Positions 1 through 8,414 are shown, counted from the first letter of the stretch. The stretch: DNA of 64,000 nt from Nitrospinaceae bacterium (GCA_029261655.1 JAJDAY010000030.1:122916-186915), one strand, 5' to 3'. Translations and numbers: made by a program. The notes: generated by a model not told the origin, from the letters alone.

Positions 1-818
1 TTGGGAACGGTGCTGAGCGGTTTGTTTTCTTTCAGGCTGACGATGAGTTTGTCCAGAGGCTCTTCCCCCTCGAACAAAATAATGCTGTGAAAAAACTCCT
101 CAAAAAGAATTTTTTTATCTTCCAGAATATCCTGATGACGTGCGAACACACTGCCCCCGATGACGATGTGCAGATGGGGATATTTTTTTCGTAGCAGGCG
201 CGCCAGTGTCAGGCCGGGAATCACCTGGCCCACATGGATGATGGATATTCCCGCCAGTCCGTATTCGTCCCAGTTTACTCTGGGAATGAGATGGTCCTGA
301 TAAAGGGCTAAAAAAGGGTTGCTGACGGAATCCTGGGTGGCTGAAACAATGCCCTCCAGGTTTTCCTCAGGCGTCCCCTGCATGAAAAAGGAATCCAGAT
401 CGATACGGCTGGGATGGTGCGCGAACGAAATCAGTTTCATCGCGATTTTCAGGGTGGTGAAGGCTTTTTTGTACAGCGGAAACTGAAAAAACAATTCCTC
501 GGTGCGCAGAACATCCAACGCCTCCCCGATTTCGGAATAGATACTTTCAAGATATTCCCTGTCTGACAGGATTTGCCGATAAACCGATTGAACTTCCTGC
601 TCTTCACGGGTGTGAGCAGGTTTGTCGAGGCGGGCGCGGATGATTTCGACGCATTGGGTCAAATAGTCCCTGGAAAGAAAAGTCTCGTAACATTCAATAT
701 TGAAATCATATTGATCGACGGCGTGCCCTTTGTTTTCCAGGAAAGCCTTCAATGTGGGTAATGCCAGGTAAGGCTGACTGGGAAACCATTGGGGCGGGAA
801 AATCAGGGCCGATTTCAT
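1..818 (-). CDS. B12-binding/radical SAM-type protein, N-terminal part (cut by window edge)
   Basis: An open frame runs from an ATG at 818 on the reverse strand to the window edge, giving about 272 residues without a stop. The product begins MKSALIFPPQWFPSQPYLAL and continues with LPTLKAFLENKGHAV, the usual opening of the cobalamin-binding (Rossmann) domain that precedes the radical SAM domain in this family. Near residues 190-230 it has GLAGISIIHVGQVIPGLTLA and HIVIGGSVFAR, matching the end of that domain. The radical SAM CxxxCxxC motif would lie outside the window. Substrate unknown. A complete protein of the same superfamily lies at 61892-63682. Confidence 0.75.
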   Translation of the reverse strand, partial: MKSALIFPPQWFPSQPYLALPTLKAFLENKGHAVDQYDFNIECYETFLSRDYLTQCVEIIRARLDKPAHTREEQEVQSVYRQILSDREYLESIYSEIGEALDVLRTEELFFQFPLYKKAFTTLKIAMKLISFAHHPSRIDLDSFFMQGTPEENLEGIVSATQDSVSNPFLALYQDHLIPRVNWDEYGLAGISIIHVGQVIPGLTLARLLRKKYPHLHIVIGGSVFARHQDILEDKKILFEEFFHSIILFEGEEPLDKLIVSLKENKPLSTVP

Positions 819-1007
819 GATTCAATTCCTTCAAACACGTCCAGAACTTGTTAGTATTTATATCGGTAGAGGATAACCCTCGGTAAGGGACCTGTCAATC
901 AGCGCTTTCGCCTGGAAGGTCGGGCAACTTCTTCCGGTCACCGAAACCCGGTATTTATGGCGGGCAAGGTCCTGTCAGGTACGCTTAAAGCCGGAAATTG
1001 GAATGTC

Positions 1008-1036
1008 TTGACACCCCCTAGGGGAAAGTCTATAAT
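1008..1036 (+). promoter_or_regulatory. consensus sigma-70 promoter
   Basis: TTGACA (1008-1013) and TATAAT (1031-1036) are both perfect consensus and separated by exactly 17 bp. The predicted start of transcription is near 1043, about 75 nt before the TTG start of the acidic protein gene at 1117. It probably drives that gene and perhaps the NHL gene behind it. Confidence 0.85.
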
Positions 1037-1116
1037 TTCTCTCATTCCCAAAATACGGATTGCAACACATTGAATTAGAAGTTTTAAACAACTTGTGCTG
1101 AATAGGAGGTTGTCCC

Positions 1117-1725
1117 TTGAGCGACCAGGAAACAGAGAAGGATGAAGAACAAAAGGAAGAAACCACGGGTGTGGAAACTAAAGATGTCGATTCCCTCTCG
1201 GATTTGAGTGAGCTTGAAAAGATCAAGCAAGAGCTCCAAAAGGAAAAAGAAAAAGCGGCCCAGGAACTCGCTGAAGGTGAAGATGAGGACGAAGATCTCA
1301 GGGAAGTAGATTATCTGCAAAAGCTCATCACCCTGTCGGTCAAGTTTGACCACCATTGCAGTATGTGGTTGATGCCCGCTCACATAGATTGTGGTTTGAA
1401 ATTCAACCATCAGTTGTCGGAAGCTTATGGTAGCCAACTGAACACCATTCAGTCTTTTTTACGGCTTCTGGAAAATGTCGACGGCGTGACACGGGAACTG
1501 GTGACCAAGGATGTTATTTTAAAACTGCGGAGCACATTGCAGAACATACATAAAAATCTGGTGAAACCTTTGATTCTGGAAGTGGGCCGGATGAAGAAAA
1601 AACCCAAATCAGAAAGCCTCGACCTTTTCAAAACCAATTGGAATGATAGATTGATGGAACTGCAAAAGGCCTGTGATTTCGAGTATCAGGTTCTCGATTG
1701 CAAAAGTTTCATGATTAAAGGTTAA
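1117..1725 (+). CDS. acidic helical protein of unknown function
   Basis: This 202-residue protein starts at TTG (1117), chosen because AGGAGG lies at 1104-1109 with ideal spacing. Residues 1-65 are a Glu/Lys-rich, probably disordered or coiled-coil tail (SDQETEKDEEQKEE...). The rest (about 66-202) is a predicted helical domain with VKFDHHCSMWLMPAHIDCG and LKFNHQLSEAYGSQL. There is no signal peptide or membrane segment, so it is likely cytoplasmic. The acidic opening resembles those of the genes at 2060, 3879 and 7488. I do not recognise the family. Its own strong promoter suggests high expression. Confidence 0.7.
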   Translation: MSDQETEKDEEQKEETTGVETKDVDSLSDLSELEKIKQELQKEKEKAAQELAEGEDEDEDLREVDYLQKLITLSVKFDHHCSMWLMPAHIDCGLKFNHQLSEAYGSQLNTIQSFLRLLENVDGVTRELVTKDVILKLRSTLQNIHKNLVKPLILEVGRMKKKPKSESLDLFKTNWNDRLMELQKACDFEYQVLDCKSFMIKG

Positions 1726-2059
1726 ATAGAAGCCTGAAGAATCTGGGGAAAGAGGAGTCTTTCTTCAGACTGATAAGCGCAGGGTTTTCGAGAATGCCCG
1801 TCATGGGATGTGATATCTGTAAAAATTTTTATTCCTCCTGATATGGATGTATTTGGGAGTCATCCCCTGGCTTCCAGATATTGGTTGCGAAAGAGCCAAG
1901 ACCGTTGTGAAAAATTTTCCAAGGATGTCCCCCTGACGTTTGCCAAATCTGAAGATTCCTCAAATATGAAGTTTCAGGAAAATGCGGGAATAAATCCGTG
2001 AGCCTCTCGCGCCCACGTCAACAGAAAATTGCGTAAAAAAATCAAGTGAAGGAGTCTTA
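1726..2059. other. 334-bp gap with no supported gene
   Basis: Only a weak 7-bp inverted repeat (CTGAAGA at 1734-1740, TCTTCAG at 1762-1768) without a T-run is visible. A 63-codon GTG frame at 1810-2001 has no ribosome-binding site and no recognisable product. AAGGAG just before 2060 is the ribosome-binding site of the next gene. Confidence 0.5.
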
Positions 2060-3085
2060 ATGTCAGAAGAATCGCAAGTGGGAGATAAAGAATTGGACAC
2101 AGCGGAGGAAGAATCCTTTTCTTCGGACGCGATTGCAGTTCTTGATGGCGAAACTCTGCCCGAGGAACAGGAGCTAGCCGAGGTTGACCACACTCAGCTT
2201 TATGTCTGGATCGCGGACTCCGGCAACGATCGAATACAAAAGTTTGATGGCAACGGAAAATTCCTGTTCAGTTTCGGAAAATCAGGCGGAACGAGGCCAC
2301 CTTACGATCCCGGCGAATTCAAGACACCAGGCTCCGTCACCGTTGATAACAGTGGAAATATCTGGGTAGCCGACACCGGCTGTCACAGGATACAAAAATT
2401 TGACTCCGAGGGCGATTTTCTGCACGTGTTCGGCAGTGAAGGCTGGGGGCAGGAGAAATTTTACTGGCCCGAAGCGATCATCGCGGAACCCACGGGGACG
2501 ATTCTGGTTGTGGACACCCACAACCACTGTATCAAGCGTTACGATGACGACGGAGATTTCCTGCTGAGTTTTGGGTTTGCCGGTGATTTTGACGGGTTCC
2601 TGAAATTTCCTTCCGGAATCGCTCTGGACCGCGAGGGCAATATTTATGTGGCCGACCGCGATAATCAAAGGGTTCAGATTTTCAACGAAGACGGGCAGTT
2701 TCTATCAAAATTTGGTGAATATGGATTTGAGCAGGGAAGACTGAATTTTCCCACCGGGATTCTCGTTCGCAGGGATGGTACGATCATCGTTGCCGAAAAA
2801 AGTCAGAACCGTTTGCAACTGTTTTCCCGCGAAGGAGAAAGCCTGGGAGTGATCGGCGAGAACGGAAAGCGGGACGGACAATTCAATTGTCCCGTGGCTT
2901 TGGTTGAAGATCCTTATGGATATGTGTTTGTGGTTGATACCATCAACCATCGCATACAAAAATTCGATCCCGATCTGAACTTCGTATCCAAATGGGGTGT
3001 GATTGGGAAGGAGCCGGGTCAGTTCAAAGATCCTGCGGGCATCAGCCTTTCATGGGAGCCTGATTGGGCGCCTCAGGAGGAATGA
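2060..3085 (+). CDS. NHL-repeat beta-propeller protein (six repeats)
   Basis: 341 residues, ATG start preceded by AAGGAG. Residues 1-45 are acidic. Residues 50-335 hold six NHL repeats, with cores such as WIADSGNDRIQKFDGNGKF, WVADTGCHRIQKFDSEGDF, LVVDTHNHCIKRYDDDGDF, YVADRDNQRVQIFNEDGQF, VAEKSQNRLQLFSREG and FVVDTINHRIQKFDP. Six repeats are enough to close a propeller, generally a protein- or nucleic-acid-binding platform. There is no signal peptide, so it is predicted to be cytoplasmic, unlike many secreted NHL proteins. It lies just upstream of the DUF1566 cluster and shares the acidic N-terminal style. Specific role unknown. Confidence 0.9.
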   Translation: MSEESQVGDKELDTAEEESFSSDAIAVLDGETLPEEQELAEVDHTQLYVWIADSGNDRIQKFDGNGKFLFSFGKSGGTRPPYDPGEFKTPGSVTVDNSGNIWVADTGCHRIQKFDSEGDFLHVFGSEGWGQEKFYWPEAIIAEPTGTILVVDTHNHCIKRYDDDGDFLLSFGFAGDFDGFLKFPSGIALDREGNIYVADRDNQRVQIFNEDGQFLSKFGEYGFEQGRLNFPTGILVRRDGTIIVAEKSQNRLQLFSREGESLGVIGENGKRDGQFNCPVALVEDPYGYVFVVDTINHRIQKFDPDLNFVSKWGVIGKEPGQFKDPAGISLSWEPDWAPQEE

Positions 3086-3170
3086 TTGTCGGGAATGCAG
3101 GCGTTTGACCTGTTTGCAGGTCGGCCCGTTTCAGGAGCCGTGGATTTTTTTTAATTTAGGGCGATGTTTC

Positions 3171-3773
3171 ATGAAAGTTAAAATTAAATTATTAGGTGCG
3201 CTGTTGTTTTGCCTTGCGGCCATCACGGTTGCCGGGGCAGAGGAGAAAGCCAAGGATTCTATCTTTGGCGGCCAGATATTATCGTTGACAGACAAGAAGG
3301 AAGGCTTGAAGCCGTCCAACGATCCAAGGTACCAGGACAATCAGGACGGCACCGTCACCGATCTTAAGGAAGGGTTGATGTGGAAGAAGGAAGATTCCTA
3401 TCAGGAACTGAAACAATGGCTCAACTGGGAGATGGCTCAGACTTATATTTCGGATACGAATGAAAAACGCTTCGGCGGGCACGACGACTGGAAACTGCCG
3501 ACCCGTGAACAACTGGCGAGCCTGTTTGAAGAAGATAAAGTGATCCCCTGGAAATATTACTGGACGGTCAATGAAGTCCATCTGGACCCGATTTTTGGAT
3601 ACACCAGTTGCTGTTTCTGGTCGAGCGAGATTCATAAAGAAGAATACGCGTGGACCTTCAATTACATCCGGGGAAAAGCGTATCCCAGCCCCCGGGGCGG
3701 TCCGGGTTTGTCCTTGTCGGCGATCCGGCTGGTGAGAGAAATCAGTGAAAAAGAACGCACGGCGAAAAAATGA
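3171..3773 (+). CDS. secreted DUF1566 (Lcl_C) domain protein
   Basis: The start is placed at 3171 because the protein then begins with a clear signal peptide (MKVKIKLLGALLFCLAAITVAGA). The longer upstream frame overlaps the NHL gene and is not signal-like. Mature residues 50-195 form one DUF1566/Lcl_C domain: YQDNQDGTVTD, LMWKKEDSYQELKQWLNWEMA, GGHDDWKLPTREQLASLF, then CCFWSSE and AIRLVREI. It is the only copy in the cluster with a signal peptide. The domain is usually assigned to the C-type-lectin-like fold; ligand unknown. It differs from its neighbours by a CC pair just before FWSS. Confidence 0.85.
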   Translation: MKVKIKLLGALLFCLAAITVAGAEEKAKDSIFGGQILSLTDKKEGLKPSNDPRYQDNQDGTVTDLKEGLMWKKEDSYQELKQWLNWEMAQTYISDTNEKRFGGHDDWKLPTREQLASLFEEDKVIPWKYYWTVNEVHLDPIFGYTSCCFWSSEIHKEEYAWTFNYIRGKAYPSPRGGPGLSLSAIRLVREISEKERTAKK

Positions 3774-3775
3774 CC

Positions 3776-3813
3776 CGCGTGACGCTGGACCCCGTGTTAA
3801 TGTGCGATGGATT
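3776..3813 (+). repeat. short dispersed repeat, partial copy
   Basis: Starting just after the DUF1566 stop codon, about 38 nt match the reverse complement of 10957-10997. Sixteen bases (GCGTGACGCTGGACCC) are exact, and the remainder agrees at about 16 of 22 positions. The two copies lie in opposite orientation at the two ends of the DUF1566 array. Confidence 0.55.
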
Positions 3814-3878
3814 TTTGAAGAATCAATAGCTTCTCTGGCAACCTGCCCTTTGGACGGTTTTTTTCCCGGTGTTGAGCA

Positions 3879-4724
3879 ATGAATGACAAAGACCCAAAAA
3901 ATGAATTGAACCACGAAGACGGGGTTGAGGACGCGCCAGAGGAGTCCGCAAAACCTGCCGAGTCCATCGCCGATCAAAGCCCGGAAACAGAGTTAGCTCC
4001 GTCCGACGCGCCTTCCGAAGAAGATGAAGAAGATTTTGAAAGCGAGGAAGAAGAGGTCGAGTTTGACCTGGAAGCGCAGATCGAAGAGTTTCGTAGTCAA
4101 ATTGAACAGGAGCCTGAAAATTGCGTCCATCATTATAATCTGGGCGAGGCCCTGTCTGAGCTTGGAGACACAGAAGAAGCAAGGGCCGAATTCGACCTGG
4201 CTCTGGAGTATGATAAGGAAAAGGAGTTTGCATCTGTCGTTCATTTCGCGATCGGCGAATTGCATTACAATCAGTTGATATCGGGGATTCACGGAACGGT
4301 GGTCAGAAGTTCCGTTGGCCTGCACTCCGCCCACAAGGCGGGCGATACCATCACCCAGGTGAACAGCGAGGATTATGAAGTTCCGATCCGTGAGTTTGAA
4401 TCGGCGATTCAGAATCTGGATTTGCTGAAAGCGGATGATGATATTTTTGAGTACATCAACCAGAATGCTCCCCAGCACATCGCGGACACGTATTATAAAT
4501 GGGCTTCGGACCTGATAGATAAATCCCGGCAAATAGAACTTTATGGCGAAGAGATCAAGGATGTTAAAATTGCCCAGAAACTTTTGAAAAAAACACTGAA
4601 CATTGATCCCAACCACAGTCAGGCGGCCTTGATGGTCAAGTATGTTAAAAAAATGCTTCTGGAAGGGTGGCAGGCTTTCGATGAATATGGGTTTGAGGCA
4701 AAAAAGATTGAAGGTAGTGGATAA
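3879..4724 (+). CDS. acidic TPR-like protein
   Basis: 281 residues. Residues 1-65 are highly acidic (for example SEEDEEDFESEEEEVEFDLE). Residues 82-115 read HHYNLGEALSELGDTEEARAEFDLALEYD, a clear TPR unit. A second helical pair follows near 120-135 and a third around 235-255 (KLLKKTLNIDPNHSQAALMVKYV). There is no signal peptide or membrane segment. A likely cytoplasmic scaffold protein in the same + strand series as the NHL and DUF1566 genes. Specific partner unknown. Confidence 0.75.
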   Translation: MNDKDPKNELNHEDGVEDAPEESAKPAESIADQSPETELAPSDAPSEEDEEDFESEEEEVEFDLEAQIEEFRSQIEQEPENCVHHYNLGEALSELGDTEEARAEFDLALEYDKEKEFASVVHFAIGELHYNQLISGIHGTVVRSSVGLHSAHKAGDTITQVNSEDYEVPIREFESAIQNLDLLKADDDIFEYINQNAPQHIADTYYKWASDLIDKSRQIELYGEEIKDVKIAQKLLKKTLNIDPNHSQAALMVKYVKKMLLEGWQAFDEYGFEAKKIEGSG

Positions 4725-4774
4725 GTATTATTGTTTTCTGAACGCTACATTACTTTAAAAATAGGCTATCATTA

Positions 4775-5170
4775 ATGTCCAGCATAGATGATCTTATAAG
4801 GGATAATTTAAGTTCGGATGGGCAGGTTCTCAGTTTGAAGGCAAAATTCATCCGTGAGGTGGGTGCGCGTGCTTTGGCAGAGAATGAAGGCCTGAAAGGT
4901 CTCAGGGCGTTGAATTTGCAACAATGCCATATTGGGGATGATGGTGTGAAGGCGATCACGGAATCGCCGATTTTTGAAAACTTGAGAACGTTGAATCTGA
5001 CCTCGAACGGTATCGGAGATGAAGGCGCACGGCTTTTGGCCAATGCGAAATATCTGAAAAATCTTCGGTCTCTCCAGCTGGTGGTCAATGATATCTCTGA
5101 AGACGGGGAAAAACTATTGAGAAATTCGATTGCCCTGATCAAGCTCACTTCACTGAAATTTCGGGTTTGA
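4775..5170 (+). CDS. leucine-rich-repeat (ribonuclease-inhibitor type) small protein
   Basis: 131 residues from ATG 4775. It shows about three RNI-type leucine-rich repeats of roughly 25 residues: LRALNLQQCHIGDDGVKAI, LRTLNLTSNGIGDEGARLL and LRSLQLVVNDISEDGEKLL. The G-D-E/D-G-A/V-x-x-L signature is typical of this class. No signal peptide. The ribosome-binding site is weak. Likely a small protein-binding module. Three repeats are few for a stable solenoid, so it may be an antiparallel-capped fragment or a partner-stabilised protein. Confidence 0.75.
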   Translation: MSSIDDLIRDNLSSDGQVLSLKAKFIREVGARALAENEGLKGLRALNLQQCHIGDDGVKAITESPIFENLRTLNLTSNGIGDEGARLLANAKYLKNLRSLQLVVNDISEDGEKLLRNSIALIKLTSLKFRV

Positions 5171-5269
5171 TTTTCAGGATGAAGAGGGGTTTTAGGGAAT
5201 TAGGGGTTTTTTGTTGTAATTATTGAATTTTAAAGGATTAAATTGCTGTCGGCCTGGCTGGGGAAATTA

Positions 5270-5313
5270 AGGGTTGACTTATTCTTTGGTCTTTGATATT
5301 TTTCGTCAACCCT
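5270..5313 (+). promoter_or_regulatory. sigma-70 promoter framed by a perfect 9-bp inverted repeat
   Basis: TTGACT (5274-5279), 17-bp spacer, TATTTT (5297-5302). A perfect inverted repeat AGGGTTGAC (5270-5278) / GTCAACCCT (5305-5313) places one arm over the -35 element and the other just after the -10, an arrangement typical of an operator. It precedes the secreted-protein gene at 5484. The rest of the 313-bp gap (5171-5483) shows nothing else I can name. Confidence 0.55.
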
Positions 5314-5483
5314 ATGAAAGCCGATGGAGGTCGGAACGGGTTTGTGCATCGAAAGCTTAAATTCGCTTTTTGAATTTTTTGAATAGATGGGAAATGTTGA
5401 GTAGGGGGGTGGTTTTAAGTTTTCCTAACGTAGGGATTGAAGGTGTTTATCCTAAAGTTAATTCCGCTTTTGAAAGGGGGAGT

Positions 5484-5975
5484 ATGATGAGAAGGACGGC
5501 TATTAGTTTAATTTCTGTATTTGCATTTTTTTCTTTTGTGGCTTTCGCCGGCGCTAACGAAGTTGTCGTTAAGTCTGGTGGGTCCAGCGTTTGTGAAAAC
5601 GCTTCCTGGATTGTGTACAACCTGAGTGAGACTGAAGACACCGATATCACGTTTGATATTGGCCCTCATGCCTACGCGTGGGAAAAAGTTTTCAACGCAA
5701 CTTTGCCTCCCGGTGGATATGAGACCAACGCCATGGCGATGAAATCTACCATTACGAACAAAGGTCCGGGAGAAATCTCAGTCAACTGCCAAAGACAAAC
5801 ATTTGATCGTAACGATTGGAAAATCGATGCAGGTTCTGGTAAAACCTACCAGAGCGATTACCATCTTGACCATGTAAGACCCGGTACCTATATCGAGCCT
5901 GGTATGGGAATGCCTCAAGGAACCGAAAGAGGGATCTTCGCTATTGATGGCCATAAGCGAGAGAGCGCAAGATAA
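5484..5975 (+). CDS. secreted/periplasmic protein of unknown function
   Basis: 163 residues from ATG 5484, chosen because AAAGGGGG lies just upstream and the protein then begins with a signal peptide (MMRRTAISLISVFAFFSFVAFA, predicted cleavage before GANE). The mature part has SVCENASWIVYNLSETEDTDITFDIGP broken by short polar loops and resembles a small beta-rich domain. Two Cys (in VCEN and NCQR) could form a disulfide. No family recognised. It is a single-gene unit between its own promoter and a strong terminator. Confidence 0.7.
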   Translation: MMRRTAISLISVFAFFSFVAFAGANEVVVKSGGSSVCENASWIVYNLSETEDTDITFDIGPHAYAWEKVFNATLPPGGYETNAMAMKSTITNKGPGEISVNCQRQTFDRNDWKIDAGSGKTYQSDYHLDHVRPGTYIEPGMGMPQGTERGIFAIDGHKRESAR

Positions 5976-6003
5976 TTGCAGGTTTAGCTAAGATTTGACA
6001 TTG

Positions 6004-6037
6004 AGCTGGAAGGCGAAAGCCTTCCAGCTTTTTTTTT
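6004..6037 (+). terminator. strong intrinsic terminator
   Basis: An 11-bp perfect stem (AGCTGGAAGGC / GCCTTCCAGCT) with a GAAA tetraloop is followed by nine T. It ends transcription of the secreted-protein gene that stops at 5975. Confidence 0.93.
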
Positions 6038-6107
6038 GGATTTAATCCGTAATTGGTTTTAGAATGTTTAAGGTAAGTTTGATCTAACAAGAGTGTCGGG
6101 AGTAGAT

Positions 6108-6602
6108 ATGAGCGAGCAAAGATTTATTGATAATGGGGACGGCACGGTGTCTGATTCGCTGACCCGTCTGATGTGGATGCAGAACGACTCTTATTTAGAT
6201 ACCAAAAAATTTGTCACGTTCACACAAGCGGTCAAGTACACAAAGAAAAAAAATGAAGACGCGTTTGCGGGGTTTACGGACTGGAGGATTCCTGACAAAA
6301 AGGAAGCTCAAACGCTGTATGATGAGAATACAAAGATCGCAGACAAATACGATATAGCTATCCACATCGATTCGGTTTTTACCCCAGGGTGCGGGTTTGA
6401 TACCTGGACCAGCAACACGCGTGGAAAAATCACAGCCTTTGTTTATTCCTTTAATAATGGCCGGGGCGGGCATAAGGAGGTCGATGACATTCTAAATACC
6501 AGTGTCCGGCTCGTCCGCGGCGAATTTGATTCCAGCGGTATCAAGCTGGATAAAATTCCTTCGGTCAGGGATATCATCACTCAAGGCGGGGGTTGGCGCT
6601 GA
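6108..6602 (+). CDS. DUF1566 (Lcl_C) domain protein
   Basis: 164 residues; ATG 6108 is preferred over an upstream GTG because GGGAG precedes it. A single DUF1566 domain fills the protein: FIDNGDGTVSD, LMWMQNDSYLDTKKF, FAGFTDWRIPDKKEAQTLYDE, AIHIDSVFTPGCGFDTWTS, and the closing VRLVRGEF. No signal peptide, so probably cytoplasmic. It heads the compact run of paralogues 6108-10881. Function unknown. The NGDGT loop and IHID motif are possible metal sites by inference. Confidence 0.85.
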   Translation: MSEQRFIDNGDGTVSDSLTRLMWMQNDSYLDTKKFVTFTQAVKYTKKKNEDAFAGFTDWRIPDKKEAQTLYDENTKIADKYDIAIHIDSVFTPGCGFDTWTSNTRGKITAFVYSFNNGRGGHKEVDDILNTSVRLVRGEFDSSGIKLDKIPSVRDIITQGGGWR

Positions 6603-6979
6603 TTTAACAATTTTTAGAGGCAGGGTAGGGTGCGCTTGTTGTCCCTGGCCCTGCTTTTTTTGTTATATCTTACGTCCGAACTTTGTTGTTCTAACTGATG
6701 ACCCGGTTCTCAATTCCCGGTTGAATCGGCATGGGCAATCGGGGGGTGCGGGAAAAAAGAATTTCGGTTGTAAAATTGAAGTCTCAGTGATACTTTATTG
6801 AAATAAAATCCCTTGCACCCGCATAGTGAGTTTGTTTTGGTTCGAGGTGGAGCAATACGCCTCCACATTCGACTCATTTCAATTTGGGTCCAAGGCAAGA
6901 GGGTCCATTAGGTCTGGGTGACCTTAAGGATGAATTGTTGTCCGTTGCTTTAATTGCATATTTTTCGACGAGGTGAGCC
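6603..6979 (+). terminator. gap holding a terminator-like hairpin and a second small hairpin
   Basis: At 6620-6661 an interrupted stem (GCAGGG...CCCTGC with an inner GGG/CCC) is followed by seven T, a likely terminator for the gene ending at 6602. At 6847-6866 GTGGAG and CTCCAC form a second small hairpin without a T-run, in the leader of the next gene. No gene is evident in the remaining bases. Confidence 0.6.
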
Positions 6980-7423
6980 TTGGCAGAAGCCTTTAAAAAT
7001 TTTCAGGATAATGGTGATGGAACGGTGATTGATTCTGAGGAAGATCTGCAATGGCCGATTAGAGATTCCCGCAAGGAACTTGGGAAATGGCTCAATTGGG
7101 ATGAGGCGAATGCCTATGTAAAAGCCTGTAATGAGCAAAAATATTTGGGTCATGACGATTGGCGGCTTCCGACAAAAAGCGAATTACGATCAATTTTAAA
7201 GGGAGAACAGGCTTACCGAGTCATTTTCCTGAAGCAAAATACCAAAAAGCCCGCCCGCAGTGTGGCGAATTATCAAGCGGGAGGGGAAACGAGTTTCTGG
7301 ACCAATGAAACCAGATTCGATTCCTACGCCTGGAAATGCTATTTCCCTGGGGCCAGGGAAATTTGCGTGGAGCAAAGTGTTTCCACCACAGGGTCTTCTG
7401 TCCGGTTGGTTCGCGATGTCTAG
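6980..7423 (+). CDS. DUF1566 (Lcl_C) domain protein
   Basis: 147 residues from a TTG start (6980) preceded by GAGGTGA. One domain: NFQDNGDGTVID, DLQWPIRDSRKELGKWLNWDEA, LGHDDWRLPTKSELRSIL, TSFWTNETRFDSYAWKCYF and SSVRLVRDV. It departs from its neighbours in having LQW instead of LMW, and it lacks the IHID motif, the corresponding part being short and basic. It is closest in layout to the secreted copy at 3171 but has no signal peptide. Confidence 0.83.
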   Translation: MAEAFKNFQDNGDGTVIDSEEDLQWPIRDSRKELGKWLNWDEANAYVKACNEQKYLGHDDWRLPTKSELRSILKGEQAYRVIFLKQNTKKPARSVANYQAGGETSFWTNETRFDSYAWKCYFPGAREICVEQSVSTTGSSVRLVRDV

Positions 7424-7487
7424 CGGATCGGTTTGCAATCGCGGATTGAAATAACGGTCAAGTTTTCTAGATGATAGGAGTTATTGG

Positions 7488-8105
7488 ATGTCCGACCAGG
7501 AAAAAATAGAACCCGGTGACGAGAATAAAGAAATCGTTGATTCTGAAACCCTCGAAGACGAAGGTTACGAGGGCGAAGAGTGGCTTGGCGAGGAAGACTT
7601 TGAAGAGGAAGACGAGGCCCTCATTGAAGAAGAGGTGCCTTCCTATGTCGACAACGGTGATGGAACCATTGGCGATACCCGGAATAGTTTGATGTGGAAA
7701 AAGTCCGACTCTTACGATGAATTTAAGTATGGGATCACCTGGTTTGAAGCGCATGATTATTGCGAAGCCATGAATGAAAAAAAGTTTGCGGGTTTTGATG
7801 ATTGGAGACTGCCCAGTTTTGAAGATGCCAAATCGCTTTTTTCCTTCACCCATACGAATCATGATAAAGCCGGAGCCGAGATTCATATCGACCCCCTGTT
7901 TGATTCTGGCAATGGGCACAATACCTGGACGTTTGAGGAGAAGCCCGAGTATCACCAGTACGCCATGAAGTTCAACTATATTACCGGCAATGAAATTTGG
8001 GAGCACAAGGACAATGAGTATTCCCATGCCCGTCTGGTTCGCGATGATATTAAAGATGACTGGGAACCGGAATGGCGGAAGGACACTAAAAAGTTTGACC
8101 GATAA
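7488..8105 (+). CDS. DUF1566 protein with acidic N-terminal tail
   Basis: 205 residues; ATG start with GATAGGAG upstream. Residues 1-50 are an acidic tail (SDQEKIEPGDENKE..., EEDFEEEDEALIEEE) much like those of the proteins at 1117 and 2060. Residues 53-190 form the domain: YVDNGDGTIGD, LMWKKSDSYDEFKYG, FAGFDDWRLPSFEDAKSLF, AEIHIDPLFDSGNGHNTWTF and ARLVRDDI. No signal peptide. Part of the tandem array; function unknown. Confidence 0.83.
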   Translation: MSDQEKIEPGDENKEIVDSETLEDEGYEGEEWLGEEDFEEEDEALIEEEVPSYVDNGDGTIGDTRNSLMWKKSDSYDEFKYGITWFEAHDYCEAMNEKKFAGFDDWRLPSFEDAKSLFSFTHTNHDKAGAEIHIDPLFDSGNGHNTWTFEEKPEYHQYAMKFNYITGNEIWEHKDNEYSHARLVRDDIKDDWEPEWRKDTKKFDR

Positions 8106-8163
8106 AATTTAAAAATATTCATAACAGAGCGTTTTTTTGCTCAGGGTTTTGGAAAAGGAAGTC

Positions 8164-8382
8164 ATGAGTCATTACATGATATTTGGGAAAAATGATTGTC
8201 CGCACACTAAAAAAGCGCGGGAGGATTTTCTTAAAAAAAATAGGTCATTTGTTTATGTCAATGTGGATGACGACCCTAAGGGGTTGGAGAAACTGCTGGA
8301 ATATACTGACGGAAAATACATGGTTCCCGTGATTGTCAATGTGGATGAAGGCAATGCGGAAATCGGTTATACCGGAGACTGA
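8164..8382 (+). CDS. glutaredoxin-like UXX-star family protein (Cys form)
   Basis: 72 residues; ATG 8164 is chosen over an in-frame start at 8137 because GGAAG precedes it and the fold then begins correctly. MSHYMIFGKNDCPHTKKAREDF gives a beta strand followed by a CPHT active-site motif; VNVDDDPKGLEKLLEYTDG and MVPVIV complete a glutaredoxin-like fold with the cis-Pro (VPVI). The CxxT arrangement matches the UXX-star thiol/selenol family, in which relatives carry selenocysteine at the first position; here it is TGT (Cys). A likely thiol-redox protein, embedded between DUF1566 genes. Partner unknown. Confidence 0.7.
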   Translation: MSHYMIFGKNDCPHTKKAREDFLKKNRSFVYVNVDDDPKGLEKLLEYTDGKYMVPVIVNVDEGNAEIGYTGD

Positions 8383-8414
8383 TAATGAGTGAACATTTTT
8401 TCAGAGGGTGAGTG

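Noticed and set aside
1810..2001. 63-codon GTG frame
   Set aside because: No ribosome-binding site, no recognisable product, unusual composition.
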